Positions 17,146 through 27,188 are shown, numbered from the stretch's first letter. The stretch is 64,000 bases of DNA from CAVPWP01 sp050789285 (GCF_050789285.1 NZ_JBOUVX010000002.1:930001-994000); one strand, 5' to 3'. Program-made: numbers and translations. Notes: generated by a model not told the origin, from the sequence alone.

Positions 17146-17645
17146 GCGGGCGCGCCGCCTTTTCGGACGAAGACTGGTCCGCGGTGCTTCAGGCCCCGAT
17201 CCTTGCCGGTCTCGCGATCACCGCGGCCGAGCCGGGTGGACTTCTGGGCGCGTTGAGCGAAAGCGCCGCCATGGCGCGGACATTGAAGTCGGCCGCTGCG
17301 GCCGCCGCCGAGGGCGATCTTGTGGCCGAAGTCGCGAGGTCCTTCGAGGTTCCGGCCGAGCGCGAGGCCGCAAGTGCGGCGGTGAAGGCGCTTGCCGAAG
17401 GTCTGGCGCCCGCCGATCTTGTGACCGCATCGGTCGCGCGCCTTGCCGCGATCATGCGCCGGATCGAAGCGGCCACCCCGGCGCAGGCAGATGCCTATCG
17501 CGGGTTTCTTCTTGATCTGGCGCGCGCCACGGCCGAGGCCAGCCGGGAAGGCGGGGTCCTTGGCATCGGCGGTGTCCGGGTCTCTGAGGCCGAGCAACGG
17601 ACGCTCGACGATCTTGCCGCGGCTCTTGCGGCGCCGTCAGCCTGA
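17142..17645 (+). CDS. hypothetical protein coupled to htpX
   Basis: This 167-residue protein is alanine- and glutamate-rich, predicted almost entirely helical, with no signal peptide or membrane segment. The start (ATGA) overlaps the htpX stop, so it is translated from the same message and may assist membrane-protein quality control. I do not recognise a named domain. Confidence 0.75.
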   Translation: MSGRAAFSDEDWSAVLQAPILAGLAITAAEPGGLLGALSESAAMARTLKSAAAAAAEGDLVAEVARSFEVPAEREAASAAVKALAEGLAPADLVTASVARLAAIMRRIEAATPAQADAYRGFLLDLARATAEASREGGVLGIGGVRVSEAEQRTLDDLAAALAAPSA

Positions 17646-17670
17646 CCCGCGGCGCCTTGTTGGGCGCGGA

Positions 17671-18470
17671 TCAGACCCGCCCGGGTCGCAGCAACCGCAT
17701 GATGCTTGACGCGGCGAAGAGGCCGGCGGCAAGGCAGACGATCGTGGGCCCCGCAGGGGTATCGAGCTGAAAGGCAAGCCACAGCCCGCCCAGCGCCGAG
17801 GTCGCGCCGATCAGGGCGGCCATGGCGGCCATGCGTTCGGGCGTGTCGGCGAAGGGCCGCGCGGCGGCGGCGGGGATGATCAGCAGGGCCGCGATCAGCA
17901 GAACGCCCACCACCTTGATCGCGACGGCGACGACGATCGCCAGCGATACCGTCAGAACCAGTTGCTCGCGCCGCGGGTCGATCCCGGCGGCATGGGCGAT
18001 CTCGGGGTTGAGCGTCGCGGTCAGAAGCGGCGCCCAGCGCCACCACAGCAGCGCCAGAACCAGGGCCGCCCCGGCCCAGATCACGGCAAGGTCCATGCGG
18101 CTGACCGCAAGGATGTCGCCAAAGAGATAGGCCATGAGATCAAGTCGAACGCCTTCTAGGAAGGACACCGCCACAAGTCCGAAGGCCAGGGCCGAATGGG
18201 CAAGGACGCCCAGAAGCGTGTCCATGGAATAGCCGCGCCCGCTTAGCGTCGAGACGGTCACAGCCATCAGCAGGGCCACCACCAGAGCGCCCGCGAAGAT
18301 CGGCACCGACAGCGCCAGCGACAGCGCCACGCCAAGAATCGCGGCGTGCGCGGTCGCGTCGCCGAAATAGGCCATGCGCCGCCAGACGACGAAACAGCCC
18401 ATCGGAGCCGCAGCAAGCGCGACACCCACGCCCGCGAGCGCCGCGCGCAGAAGGAAGCTGTCGAGAAACG

Positions 18471-18474
<4 letters not shown>
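17671..18474 (-). CDS. znuB: zinc ABC transporter permease
   Basis: The 267-residue protein is almost wholly hydrophobic with about eight helices and matches the ABC-3 permease family (GCFVVWRRMAYFGDATAHAAILG at the N-terminus). It forms the inner-membrane channel for zinc delivered by ZnuA. Its ATG overlaps the znuC stop (18471-18474), so zur-znuC-znuB is one coupled operon. Confidence 0.94.
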
Positions 18475-19321
<847 letters not shown>

Positions 19322-19325
<4 letters not shown>

Positions 19326-19807
19326 GTCCGTGCCGCCTTCTTTCGGCAATTGGGGCAAAGCCCTTCGGCCTCGACAACGGTCCGCTCGATCTCGAAGCCG
19401 GCGTCGTCGGCCAGTTGCGCCAGCGTGCCGCGACCGGGCGGTGCCTCGGCCTCGGCGACCGATTCGCAGGTGCGGCAGATCAGGAAGGCGGGGTCATGCG
19501 TCTCGGTGGGGTGGGTGCAGGCGATGAAGGCGTTCAGGCGCTCGATCTTGTGGGCGAAGCCGTTCTTCACAAGGAAGTCCAGCGCGCGGTAGGCCACCGG
19601 CGGCTGCGAGCCGAAGCCTTCGTCGCGCAGCCGGTCGAGGATCTCGTAAGCGCCAAGGGCGTGGTGCTGCTCAAGCAGGATTTCCAGAACGCGGCGGCGC
19701 ACGGGCGTGAACTGCAGTCCTTCGGCACGGCAATAGGCTTCGACCGTGGCGACGCTGTCGGCGATGCAGGCGCCGTGATCGTGGTTACGAAATCCGATGC
19801 TGTCCAT
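19322..19807 (-). CDS. zur: zinc uptake regulator Zur (Fur family)
   Basis: From the ATG at 19807, preceded by GGGAAGG, the protein has 161 residues. It has a winged helix N-terminal domain (FTPVRRRVLEILL, QPPVAYRALDFL) and a metal-binding C-terminal part with CRTCES and CPNCRKK zinc ribbons. The Fur-family members with this neighbourhood (znuCB operon, znuA divergent) are Zur. It represses zinc uptake when zinc is plentiful. An ATG 26 codons upstream (19885) lies inside an inverted repeat and is less likely. Confidence 0.93.
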
Positions 19808-19860
19808 CCGAGGCCTTCCCGGCGCAGACGGCCCTCCGCAGATGGGGCCGTCTATTGCCT

Positions 19861-19891
19861 CTTGATATGTAATACCATCCGCCATATCAAG
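19861..19891. repeat. perfect 9-bp inverted repeat in zur/znuA control region
   Basis: CTTGATATG at 19861-19869 and CATATCAAG at 19883-19891 are exact reverse complements, separated by 13 bases. They lie between zur and znuA beside the Zur-box-like palindrome. It may be a second regulator site or overlap the promoter of the zur operon. Confidence 0.7.
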
Positions 19892-19898
19892 CCGGGCA

Positions 19899-19915
19899 AT
19901 GTTATAAAATTACAT
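19899..19915. promoter_or_regulatory. Zur-box-like operator
   Basis: ATGTTATAAAATTACAT is an AT-rich imperfect palindrome close to the known alphaproteobacterial Zur box shape (ATGTTATA..TATAACAT). It lies 10 bases before the znuA GTG and between the divergent zinc genes. Binding by Zur is inferred. Confidence 0.72.
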
Positions 19916-19925
19916 GAGGGTCCCC

Positions 19926-20873
19926 GTGCGTCATTCGCTACTTGCCGCAATTCCCGCAGCTCTTCTTTGCTCGGCCGCCTGGGCCGAGGTTCCAGCCGTC
20001 GCAGCCGATATCGCCCCGATTCACGGCCTTGTGGCACGCGTGATGCAAGGGGTGGGAACACCCGACCTCGTGATCCGCCATGGGGCCTCGCCGCACGACT
20101 ACAGCCTGCGCCCGTCGGAAGCCGCCGCGCTTGAGCAGGCCGATCTCGTGTTCTGGGTCGGTGCGCCGCTGACGCCATGGCTTGCCGACACGATTGCGAC
20201 GCTTGCCGGCGATGCGCGCGTCGTCGCGCTGCTCGAGGCGCCGGGCACGATCACCCTGACCTATCGCGAAGGCGCGACCTTCGAAGACCACGATCACGCA
20301 GACCACGCGGATCACGGTGGTCACGACGACCACGGGCACGGCGACCACGCCCATGATCATCTGGGCGTCGATCCTCATGCCTGGCTCGATCCCGAGAACG
20401 CGCGGATCTGGCTGGACGTGATTGCGGCGGAACTTTCATCGCGCGACCCGGACAACGCCGCGATCTATGCGGCGAACGCCGCCGCCGGCCATGCCGAGAT
20501 CGACGCGGCCGCCGCCGAGGTCGCCGCCGCCGTCGCCCCTCTGGCGGAGGCGGGCTTCGTCGTCTTCCACGATGCCTACCACTATTTCGAGGCCCGCTTC
20601 GGACTTGCCGCCGCCGGGGCCATCACGCTCGGCGATGCCACCGATCCCAGTCCGGCCCGCGTCGCCGAAATTCGTGACGCCATTGCTGAAACTGGGGTGG
20701 CTTGTGTCTTTTCCGAGCCGCAGTTCGATCCGGGACTTGTTGCCGCCGTCCTCGAAGGGGCCTCTGCGAAGACGGCGGTCATCGATCCGCTGGGCGCAGA
20801 ACTGACCCCGGGGCCTGGTTTCTATCCCGCTCTTCTGACGGCGCTTGGCGCCAGCATGGCGGGCTGCCTCTGA
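19926..20873 (+). CDS. znuA: zinc-binding periplasmic protein of ABC transporter
   Basis: I chose the GTG at 19926, which has GAGGG 5 bases upstream; the in-frame ATG at 19914 lies inside the operator palindrome. The product has 315 residues with a signal peptide ending around CSAAWAE. The protein shows the cluster A-I fold hallmarks GASPHDYSLRPS, a His/Asp-rich loop at about residues 120-145, VDPHAWLDPENA and FHDAYHYFE, with the zinc histidines. It captures zinc in the periplasm and hands it to ZnuBC. Confidence 0.94.
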   Translation: MRHSLLAAIPAALLCSAAWAEVPAVAADIAPIHGLVARVMQGVGTPDLVIRHGASPHDYSLRPSEAAALEQADLVFWVGAPLTPWLADTIATLAGDARVVALLEAPGTITLTYREGATFEDHDHADHADHGGHDDHGHGDHAHDHLGVDPHAWLDPENARIWLDVIAAELSSRDPDNAAIYAANAAAGHAEIDAAAAEVAAAVAPLAEAGFVVFHDAYHYFEARFGLAAAGAITLGDATDPSPARVAEIRDAIAETGVACVFSEPQFDPGLVAAVLEGASAKTAVIDPLGAELTPGPGFYPALLTALGASMAGCL

Positions 20874-21093
20874 GGCGCCGAGGCATCGCTGTGTTCCGGC
20901 ACACCCCCGACGGACACGGGCCTGACTGTTTCCAGCTTGTTCATCCTCTGTTTCCCGCCATGCGCGCGGTCTTGTGCTGCACCGCAGAGCGCGGCGAAAT
21001 TTTGAAACCAATACAGTCGACTAGAAGTTCTTTTCTTGTTTCTGCGCCGCCGCATCCTGGCAGACGAGGCTTCCGCCGCATCCGACGGCGTGC
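20874..21093. other. intergenic region upstream of the candidate sRNA
   Basis: No gene is seen in these 220 bases. An AT-rich patch near 20998-21042 stands out from the GC-rich background, but I recognise no site in it. Confidence 0.5.
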
Positions 21094-21122
21094 TTGACAG
21101 AAAGAATTAAGATCGGCTTAAG
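21094..21122 (+). promoter_or_regulatory. sigma70-type promoter for candidate sRNA
   Basis: A perfect TTGACA -35 box (21094-21099) is followed after 17 bases by CTTAAG (21117-21122), a weak -10. The expected start is near 21129-21131, just where the structured segment begins. Confidence 0.55.
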
Positions 21123-21130
21123 TTGTATTA

Positions 21131-21275
21131 GGACGAGTGATCTTGGTTTTTGTCATGTGTTCGTGACGTTGTAGTGGGTGTTCTGGTACTGATCACGTCC
21201 TCCTCGGTAGGGTCCAAGCGCGGGCCAACGATCTAGGGTGGGGGACTAGGGGGCCGCTCGGGGAGCGGCCCCTTT
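21131..21275 (+). ncRNA. candidate structured small RNA
   Basis: GGACGAGTGATC (21131-21142) pairs with GATCACGTCC (21191-21200), leaving a two-base bulge. Inside it GTCATG/CGTGAC (21152-21157 and 21161-21166) forms a second hairpin with a TGTT loop. A single-stranded CCTCCTCGG-type stretch follows near 21199; such anti-Shine-Dalgarno CCTCC segments are typical of mRNA-targeting sRNAs. The element ends in an intrinsic terminator. No frame inside looks coding. It does not resemble 6S, SRP or tmRNA. Confidence 0.6.
21250..21275 (+). terminator. intrinsic terminator of candidate sRNA
   Basis: A perfect 10-bp stem (21250-21259 with 21263-21272, GGGGCCGCTC/GAGCGGCCCC) with a GGG loop is followed by TTT. 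It is the strongest stem-loop in this part of the window and has no protein gene directly upstream on the plus strand. Confidence 0.85.
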
Positions 21276-21453
21276 GCCGTTTCTGGCGGCCTTCGATCGT
21301 CGTGCAGATCGGTCGGTGCCCGCTGGCGCGGCCCACGCCGGCGCCGAGAACCGGGGAAACGGCGCTGGGCCTTCCGGGTTTATCGCCGGTTCACGTCAGA
21401 TCGGGCAGGCTGTGTGTGTGGACGGCCGGCGCCCGGGTGAAGCGCCCATGTAA

Positions 21454-21774
21454 ATGGTGAAGGTGGACGGAGACGATCCGTTCAATGTCGGTATGAGTGC
21501 GAATGTCGTCTATCTGGAGGGGCGTGGCCGCCTTCACGAACCGGCGGATGGCCGGGGCGGAAGCAGATCGCGCAGGCGCAGCGCCGCCGCCTTTCCCGAG
21601 CTTCTTGCGCAGAAGGACATCGACGCGGACGGCCGCAGGCGGCAGACATGGTTGGCAGCCCGCATTGAGGCAGGATCCCGGGTTCTGGCCGGGACTGCCC
21701 GCCGGCACGCGGTTCTTCTTCAGATGATCGGCACGATTGTGGCCGTGCTGGTGCTTGTTCTGACGATCTATTGA
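21454..21774 (+). CDS. small protein with C-terminal membrane anchor
   Basis: This 106-residue frame has a polar, Arg-rich N-terminal part and one hydrophobic C-terminal helix (residues 88-105) ending at the stop, suggesting a tail-anchored protein. The ribosome-binding site before the ATG is weak, and a later in-frame ATG (MSANVVY) could be the start. No family is recognised. The antisense frame over this region looks less protein-like. Confidence 0.45.
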   Translation: MVKVDGDDPFNVGMSANVVYLEGRGRLHEPADGRGGSRSRRRSAAAFPELLAQKDIDADGRRRQTWLAARIEAGSRVLAGTARRHAVLLQMIGTIVAVLVLVLTIY

Positions 21775-21892
21775 CGGTCCACATGGCGACGCATGCCGCC
21801 GCACAAGCGTCCGGCATGGTCCCTGCGTCTTCGTCAGGAACCACCGCCGCCCGACGTCGACGCGGCCGTTGGCGCAGCCTGCCGCGCCCCGG

Positions 21893-22663
21893 TCAGAAGC
21901 GCGCGGTGATCCCGACCAGCGGGCCGAACTGGTCCAATTCGATGGTCGCGTTCTCAAGGTCCTTGTCGATCGACAAGTAGCGGTACCCGAACTCGACCGC
22001 CCAGGTCGAATTGATCAGGTACCCCGCGCCGGCATAAAGTTGCCAGCTGAGGTTCGAGGCATCGCCGATGCCGAAACCGCCGACATCGGCGTACCCCTTG
22101 GCGAACCAGCGGTCGGAGATCGGCCCGGCCAGGCGAACCCCGACAAGCGGATCGACCCAGTTTTCGGACGTGGAATTGTTCTGGTCGGGCACGCCGACGG
22201 TACTTCCCGTCAGCGACGTGTCGATGCTCAGGTCGTAATACCTCAGGCCGCCCCCCAAATCGACCCGCAGTTCGGGGCGGTCGACCACGGCATAGCCGCC
22301 AAAGGCCGACAGGATGGTCAGCGTCGTGTCGACCTGGGCCGCCGCAAAGACCGGCCCGGGGGTGGCGAGGGTCGTCTGCAGGTCGGAATAGTTGATGTCG
22401 CCAAGAAGGACCCATGGCCCGTTTTCCGCCTCGAACTTGGCGAAGAACGCGAATTCGAGGTCGTCGAGGACATCACCGAACGACAACTCGGTCTCGACGC
22501 GGCCGAACGGAGTGTCGAGCGCGGTAGCAAGCCCGCTCATCCACATATAGACCGACGCGCTGTAGTCCCACGACTGGGCCTGCGCCGCCATCGGAACGGC
22601 GGCCGCGAAGACGAGGCCGGCCAGGGCCGTGCCACATCTCGAGACAGGTGATCTGGCTGCCAT
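21893..22663 (-). CDS. outer-membrane beta-barrel protein
   Basis: The ATG at 22663 has AAGGAG 8 bases upstream and opens a signal peptide (cleavage near AAQAQ, residue 30). The mature 226 residues show regular alternating amphipathic strands, a WDYSASVYMWMSGL first strand, GLRYYDL and YRYLSIDKDL strands, and a terminal phenylalanine as required for BAM insertion. This fits the OmpW/OmpA-like 8-10 stranded small barrel class. Function unknown. Frames extending upstream of the signal peptide are rejected. Confidence 0.8.
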   Translation of the reverse strand: MAARSPVSRCGTALAGLVFAAAVPMAAQAQSWDYSASVYMWMSGLATALDTPFGRVETELSFGDVLDDLEFAFFAKFEAENGPWVLLGDINYSDLQTTLATPGPVFAAAQVDTTLTILSAFGGYAVVDRPELRVDLGGGLRYYDLSIDTSLTGSTVGVPDQNNSTSENWVDPLVGVRLAGPISDRWFAKGYADVGGFGIGDASNLSWQLYAGAGYLINSTWAVEFGYRYLSIDKDLENATIELDQFGPLVGITARF

Positions 22664-22908
22664 GTCATCGCTCCTTTGCTGCGCGACCCGGTCACGTCCG
22701 TGGCCGGTTCGAAACATCATGATGCCACGGCGCCGCACCCTTGAACAGTCTGGTGCTGTTCCACGGATGTCTTGGCGGTTCGGGCCAGTGCGGACCACGT
22801 CAAATGACCGGAAGTCGTGCCGCCCGGTCTGACGCGACGTTCGCCTGCGCGCCTCTGGCAAAGCGGGCCGATCTGCCCTAGGTCGCGCGCCGGACGGAGG
22901 ATGGGCCA

Positions 22909-24315
22909 ATGGACGGCGGCGTCGACACCCTTGCGATCGAACGGGCCTTCGCCGTGCAGAAGGCCGGAGTCGAGGCGCGGCGCACGGGGTTCGGGGTGCC
23001 CGAACGGCGCGCGGCGCTGTCCCGTCTTGCCCGGGCGATCAGACGCGAAGAGGCGGCGATCGTCGCAGCGCTTCGGGCCGACTTCGGCAAGCCCGAGGTC
23101 GAGACGATCCTGACCGAGATCCTGCCCGTGCAGGAAGAGATCCGCCATGCCCGCCGCCACCTGCGCCGCTGGGCGCGGACGCGCCGGGTCGCGCCGACGC
23201 TGGCCACCTTCGGCACATCGGCCCGTATCCGGCCCGAGGCGCGCGGCGTCTGCCTGATCATCTCGCCGTGGAACTACCCGCTGAACCTTGCGCTTGCGCC
23301 GCTCGTGTCCTGCCTTGCAGCCGGCAACAGCGCGATCCTCAAACCTTCGGAACTGACGCCCGCTACCTCGGGCCTGATCGCACGGATGATCGCCGAGACC
23401 TTCCCGCCCGAGCTTGTGACCGTCGTCGAGGGCGGCAAGGAAACGGCCCAGACGCTTCTGGCGCTGCCCTTCGATCACATCTTCTTCACCGGCAGCCCCG
23501 AGGTCGGTCGTGTGGTGATGGCTGCGGCGGCGCGGACCCTGGCCTCTGTCACGCTCGAGCTTGGGGGCAAGTCGCCCAGCATCATCGCCGCCGACGCGGA
23601 CATCGAGAATGCCGCGCGCTGGATCGCCTTCGGGAAGTTCGCGAACGCCGGCCAGACCTGCATCGCACCCGACCACGTCTTCGTCCACGCCTCGGTCCGT
23701 GACCGGTTCCTTCAGGCGCTCCGCGCGCGGATCGCCGCGACCTGTACGGCCGGCGCACGCGACCCGCGCCTTGCCCGGATCGTCAGCGATCACCACGCGG
23801 CGCGGCTGAAGAGCCTGACCGCCGACGCCCTGTCGAAAGGCGCGCGGCTGGTCCATGATGGTGGGGCAGAGGGCCGTGCGCACGGACCCAGCCTGATCGA
23901 GGCAGTGACGCCCGAGATGGCGATCGACCGGGAAGAGATTTTCGGGCCGATCCTGCCGATCATCCCCTACGAGGACGAGGCCGAGGTCATCGCCCGGATC
24001 AACGCCCGGCCGAAGCCGCTTGCGCTTTACATCTTCGGCCGCGACCGCGCGCGGACCGACCGGATCATCGCCGCGACAAGTTCGGGCGGGGTTTGCGTGA
24101 ACCTCACCATGCTGCACTATTCCCACGCGGGCCTGCCGTTCGGCGGCGTGAACGGCTCGGGGATGGGCGCGGCGCATGGCGAACATGGCTTTCGCGCCTT
24201 CAGCCACGACCGCGCGATCCTGACCAACCGCTTCTCTCCGCTTCCGCTGGTCTTTCCGCCCTACGAGGGGCGCCCGCAGCGCCTGGTCGCATTGCTGCGA
24301 CGCATCTTCGGCTGA
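22909..24315 (+). CDS. aldehyde dehydrogenase family protein
   Basis: The 468-residue protein has the ALDH elements in order: SPWNYPLN, GNSAILKPSE (cofactor Lys), FFTGSPEVG, ELGGKSP with the general base Glu, and NAGQTCIAPD with the catalytic Cys. The short form and the C-terminal GLPFGGVNGSGMGAAHGEHGFRAFS segment resemble class 3/coniferyl-aldehyde or fatty-aldehyde dehydrogenases. It oxidises an aldehyde with NAD(P)+; substrate unknown. Confidence 0.92.
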   Translation: MDGGVDTLAIERAFAVQKAGVEARRTGFGVPERRAALSRLARAIRREEAAIVAALRADFGKPEVETILTEILPVQEEIRHARRHLRRWARTRRVAPTLATFGTSARIRPEARGVCLIISPWNYPLNLALAPLVSCLAAGNSAILKPSELTPATSGLIARMIAETFPPELVTVVEGGKETAQTLLALPFDHIFFTGSPEVGRVVMAAAARTLASVTLELGGKSPSIIAADADIENAARWIAFGKFANAGQTCIAPDHVFVHASVRDRFLQALRARIAATCTAGARDPRLARIVSDHHAARLKSLTADALSKGARLVHDGGAEGRAHGPSLIEAVTPEMAIDREEIFGPILPIIPYEDEAEVIARINARPKPLALYIFGRDRARTDRIIAATSSGGVCVNLTMLHYSHAGLPFGGVNGSGMGAAHGEHGFRAFSHDRAILTNRFSPLPLVFPPYEGRPQRLVALLRRIFG

Positions 24316-24318
24316 TCT

Positions 24319-24339
24319 CCGGGCGGGGATGCGCCCCGG
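24319..24339. terminator. probable bidirectional stem-loop between convergent genes
   Basis: CCGGGCG (24319-24325) pairs with CGCCCCGG (24332-24339) with one bulged base and a 6-base loop. It lies in the 27-base gap between the convergent ALDH and kdsD genes. There is no T-run, so the terminator role is tentative. Confidence 0.42.
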
Positions 24340-24342
24340 GGC

Positions 24343-25344
24343 TCAGCCGACGCCGGCCTGCAGAAGCTGAAGCGTGGTGATAACGCCCGCGGGCTTGCTG
24401 TCGTCCAGGATGAACGCGGCCGAGATCCGACGGTTCTGCAGGATGTTCAGCGCCTGCGCGGCCAGGATGCCCGGGGCAAGCGCGACGGGGTCGCGGGTCA
24501 TGATCGCCTCGGCCCGCGTCTCGTGCAGGGCCTCGCGCATCGATCGGTCCGAGCTGCGCCCGAGATAGCGGCGGATATCGCCGTCGGTGATGACGCCGGC
24601 CAGCCGGCCGCCCGCATCGACCACGCCCACGATGCCCAGGCTTTTGGCCGAGAGTTCGTCGACGACGCCGCTGACCGAGGTGTCGCCCGCCACGATCGGC
24701 ATCGCCGTGCCCGTCGCCATGATCCGGTCGATCGAGGTCAGGCCCGCGCCCAGCCTCCCGCCCGGATGGAAATCGCGGAACGAAGTCTCCGAGAAGCCGC
24801 GCAGGTGCAGAAGCGTGACCGCGATCGCGTCGCCCACCGCCATCTGCATCAGGGTCGAGGTCGTGGGCGCAAGGTTCAGCGGGCAGGCCTCTCGCACCTT
24901 GGGCAGTTCAAGACAGATGTCCGCCTCGCGCGCGACCCGGCCCGCGCCATTCCCGGTGATCGCGATCAGTGGGATGCCGAACCGGCGCGTATAGCCGACG
25001 ATGTCAGTCATCTCCTGCGTGGTGCCCGACCACGTCAGGATCAGCACCACGTCGCCGTCCTGGATCACGCCAAGGTCGCCGTGGCTCGCTTCGGCGCCGT
25101 GGACGAAGTAGCTGGGCGTTCCGGTGGAGGCAAAGGTGGCGGCCAGCTTGCGCCCGACATGCCCGCTCTTGCCGAGACCCGACACGACAAGGCGGCCCTT
25201 CAGCCCCAGCAGAAGCTCGACCGTTCGCGCCAGCGCGTCGCGCAGCGGAGGCTCGGCCATCGCCGCGCGCAGGGCGGAAAGCCCTTCGACGTCGATCGAC
25301 AGCGCCCGGTCCAGGTGGGCGGCGATATCGCGGGCCTCGCTCAT
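24343..25344 (-). CDS. kdsD: arabinose-5-phosphate isomerase (KdsD/KpsF type)
   Basis: The 333-residue protein has an N-terminal SIS sugar-isomerase domain (GLGKSGHVGRKLAATFASTGTPS, HGDLG, LTWSG) followed by two CBS domains. It converts ribulose 5-phosphate to arabinose 5-phosphate, the first Kdo step. It overlaps kdsA by 4 bases and is part of the kdsB-kdsA-kdsD operon. Confidence 0.95.
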   Translation of the reverse strand: MSEARDIAAHLDRALSIDVEGLSALRAAMAEPPLRDALARTVELLLGLKGRLVVSGLGKSGHVGRKLAATFASTGTPSYFVHGAEASHGDLGVIQDGDVVLILTWSGTTQEMTDIVGYTRRFGIPLIAITGNGAGRVAREADICLELPKVREACPLNLAPTTSTLMQMAVGDAIAVTLLHLRGFSETSFRDFHPGGRLGAGLTSIDRIMATGTAMPIVAGDTSVSGVVDELSAKSLGIVGVVDAGGRLAGVITDGDIRRYLGRSSDRSMREALHETRAEAIMTRDPVALAPGILAAQALNILQNRRISAAFILDDSKPAGVITTLQLLQAGVG

Positions 25345-26162
25345 GGCGCTTTCGCGACCGTGTCCAGCGCCTTCAGCTTCGCCAGAAGCGCGCCCATCGC
25401 GTCAAGCCGCACCATGTTGGGCCCGTCGCTGGGCGAGCGTGCGGGGTCTTCATGCGTTTCGATGAAGACGGCGGCCACCCCAGTCGCCACTGCGGCGCGG
25501 GCAAGCGGCGGCACGAATTCGGCTTGCCCCCCAGACGAGGATCCAAGTCCACCCGGAAGCTGGACCGAATGGGTCGCGTCGAACACCACCGGATAGCCGG
25601 TGCGCGCCATGATCGGCAGGCTGCGCATGTCCGAGACCAGCATGTTGTAGCCGAAGGTCGCCCCGCGCTCGGTCAGAAGGATGCGCCGGTTGCCGGTGCT
25701 TTCGATCTTTGCGGCCACGTTCTGCATGTCCCACGGCGCAAGGAACTGCCCCTTCTTGACGTTGACCGCGCGCCCCGTCTCGCCCGCGGCCAGCAGAAGG
25801 TCGGTCTGCCGGCACAGGAATGCGGGGATCTGAAGGATGTCCACGGCCTCGGCCACGCGGGCGCATTGGTCGGGCCCGTGGACGTCGGTCAGCACGGGGC
25901 AACCTACGCGGTCGCGGACCGTGGCAAGGATCTCAAGACCCTTCTCCATCCCCAGACCGCGCACGCCTGTCAGGCTGGACCGGTTCGCCTTGTCATAGCT
26001 GGCCTTGAACACGTAGCCGATCCCGAGATCGGCGCAGAGGCCGGCCAGCGTCTCGGCCAGCATCAGCGCATGGTCCAGACTTTCAAGCTGGCAGGGCCCC
26101 GAGATCAGGCACAGCGGGCCATCGTTGACGAAGGTGACGGGTCCGATTGCGACGGGCGTCAT
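25341..26162 (-). CDS. kdsA: 3-deoxy-8-phosphooctulonate synthase
   Basis: The 273-residue TIM-barrel protein has the KdsA signatures SGPCQLES, FKASYDKANRSS, LTDVHGPDQ and FDATHSVQLPGG. It condenses arabinose 5-phosphate with phosphoenolpyruvate to Kdo-8-phosphate. The FDATHSV form with Asn versus Cys at the metal site cannot be judged reliably here. It overlaps both neighbours by 4 bases. Confidence 0.96.
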   Translation of the reverse strand: MTPVAIGPVTFVNDGPLCLISGPCQLESLDHALMLAETLAGLCADLGIGYVFKASYDKANRSSLTGVRGLGMEKGLEILATVRDRVGCPVLTDVHGPDQCARVAEAVDILQIPAFLCRQTDLLLAAGETGRAVNVKKGQFLAPWDMQNVAAKIESTGNRRILLTERGATFGYNMLVSDMRSLPIMARTGYPVVFDATHSVQLPGGLGSSSGGQAEFVPPLARAAVATGVAAVFIETHEDPARSPSDGPNMVRLDAMGALLAKLKALDTVAKAP

Positions 26163-26974
26163 TCGATCCCCTCCCTGCGCATGATCTCTTCGATGATCGG
26201 GATATCGCCGGGGTTGTTCAACTCCCAGAAGGCACGGCCTTTCGGGGCGACCTCGACACAGCGCACCGGGATGCCGGCCTCGAGGAACCGCAGCTGTTCA
26301 AGCCCCTCGAGCGCCTCGAGCGTGCCCACGGGCAGCGCGGCGTATCGCGCCAAGGCCGCGGGCGTGTAGGCGTAGACACCGACATGGTGCAGGACCGGGG
26401 TGATCTCGTCGGGGGCATGGTCCCGGCCGGTGAAGGGGATCACCTCTTTCGAGAAATAAAGGGCGTTGCCGTCGGCCGCGCGCACCGCCGTCGTCCCGCC
26501 CACCCGCCCTTGCGCCCGATCCGCCCGAAGCCGGGCAAGATGCGCCCCCGAGGTTTCCAGCACCGGCGTCGCCACAGCCACGCCGTCGGGCGCGTCCATG
26601 CCCGCGATTCCCCCGATCAGCGCTTCGACATAGTCAGGCGGCGTCAGCGGTGCGTCGCCCTGGACGTTGACGACGATGCCGGGTTCGGAGGGCAGAAGCT
26701 TCAGGGCCTCGGCGCAGCGTTCGGTACCGTTCCGGCACTCGGTCGAGGTCATCAGAACCTCGGCCCCGAACCCCCGCGCCGCGTCGGCGATGCGGTCGTC
26801 ATCGGTCGCGACATAGACGGCATCGACCCCGCGCACCCGGCAGGCGGCGGCCCAGCTGCGATGGATGAGCGAACGCGCGATGCCCGTCGCACCGGTCAGC
26901 ACCGCGAGCGGCTTGCCCGGAAACCGCACCGACGGATAGCGCGCGGGGACGATGATCACGGTGGGTCTGGTCAT
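26159..26974 (-). CDS. kdsB: 3-deoxy-manno-octulosonate cytidylyltransferase
   Basis: The ATG at 26974 gives 271 residues, the family length. It shows the nucleotide-binding start IIVPARYPSVRFPGKPL, the ATDDDRI and NVQGDAPL motifs and a C-terminal LEALEQLRFLE segment. KdsB activates Kdo to CMP-Kdo for LPS core or capsule. An ATG four codons upstream (26986) is an alternative. Longer frames read through the FkbM gene on the other strand and are rejected. Confidence 0.95.
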   Translation of the reverse strand: MTRPTVIIVPARYPSVRFPGKPLAVLTGATGIARSLIHRSWAAACRVRGVDAVYVATDDDRIADAARGFGAEVLMTSTECRNGTERCAEALKLLPSEPGIVVNVQGDAPLTPPDYVEALIGGIAGMDAPDGVAVATPVLETSGAHLARLRADRAQGRVGGTTAVRAADGNALYFSKEVIPFTGRDHAPDEITPVLHHVGVYAYTPAALARYAALPVGTLEALEGLEQLRFLEAGIPVRCVEVAPKGRAFWELNNPGDIPIIEEIMRREGIE

Positions 26975-27188
26975 GCGCCTATGCATTTGCGTTTTTGCGG
27001 TCCGCCGCAACCGGTTTTCGCCGGAGGGGGCGGCGAGGGCTGTCATGCCGGCGCGGGTATCGCAGGCCCCCTGATCCATCGGGCGTTCGTCGCCGAGGGA
27101 GTGCCCGCGGACTGCCAGAGTTGATACCGGCCGGCGAACACGGGTATAGCGGGGCGGAACGCAGGGCAGAATTCGGGGCGGGCCGACG

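Noticed and set aside
21131..21275. 6S, SRP or tmRNA identity for the structured RNA
   Set aside because: The 5' end pairs internally rather than with the 3' end, and the SRP tetraloop and tmRNA tag features are missing.
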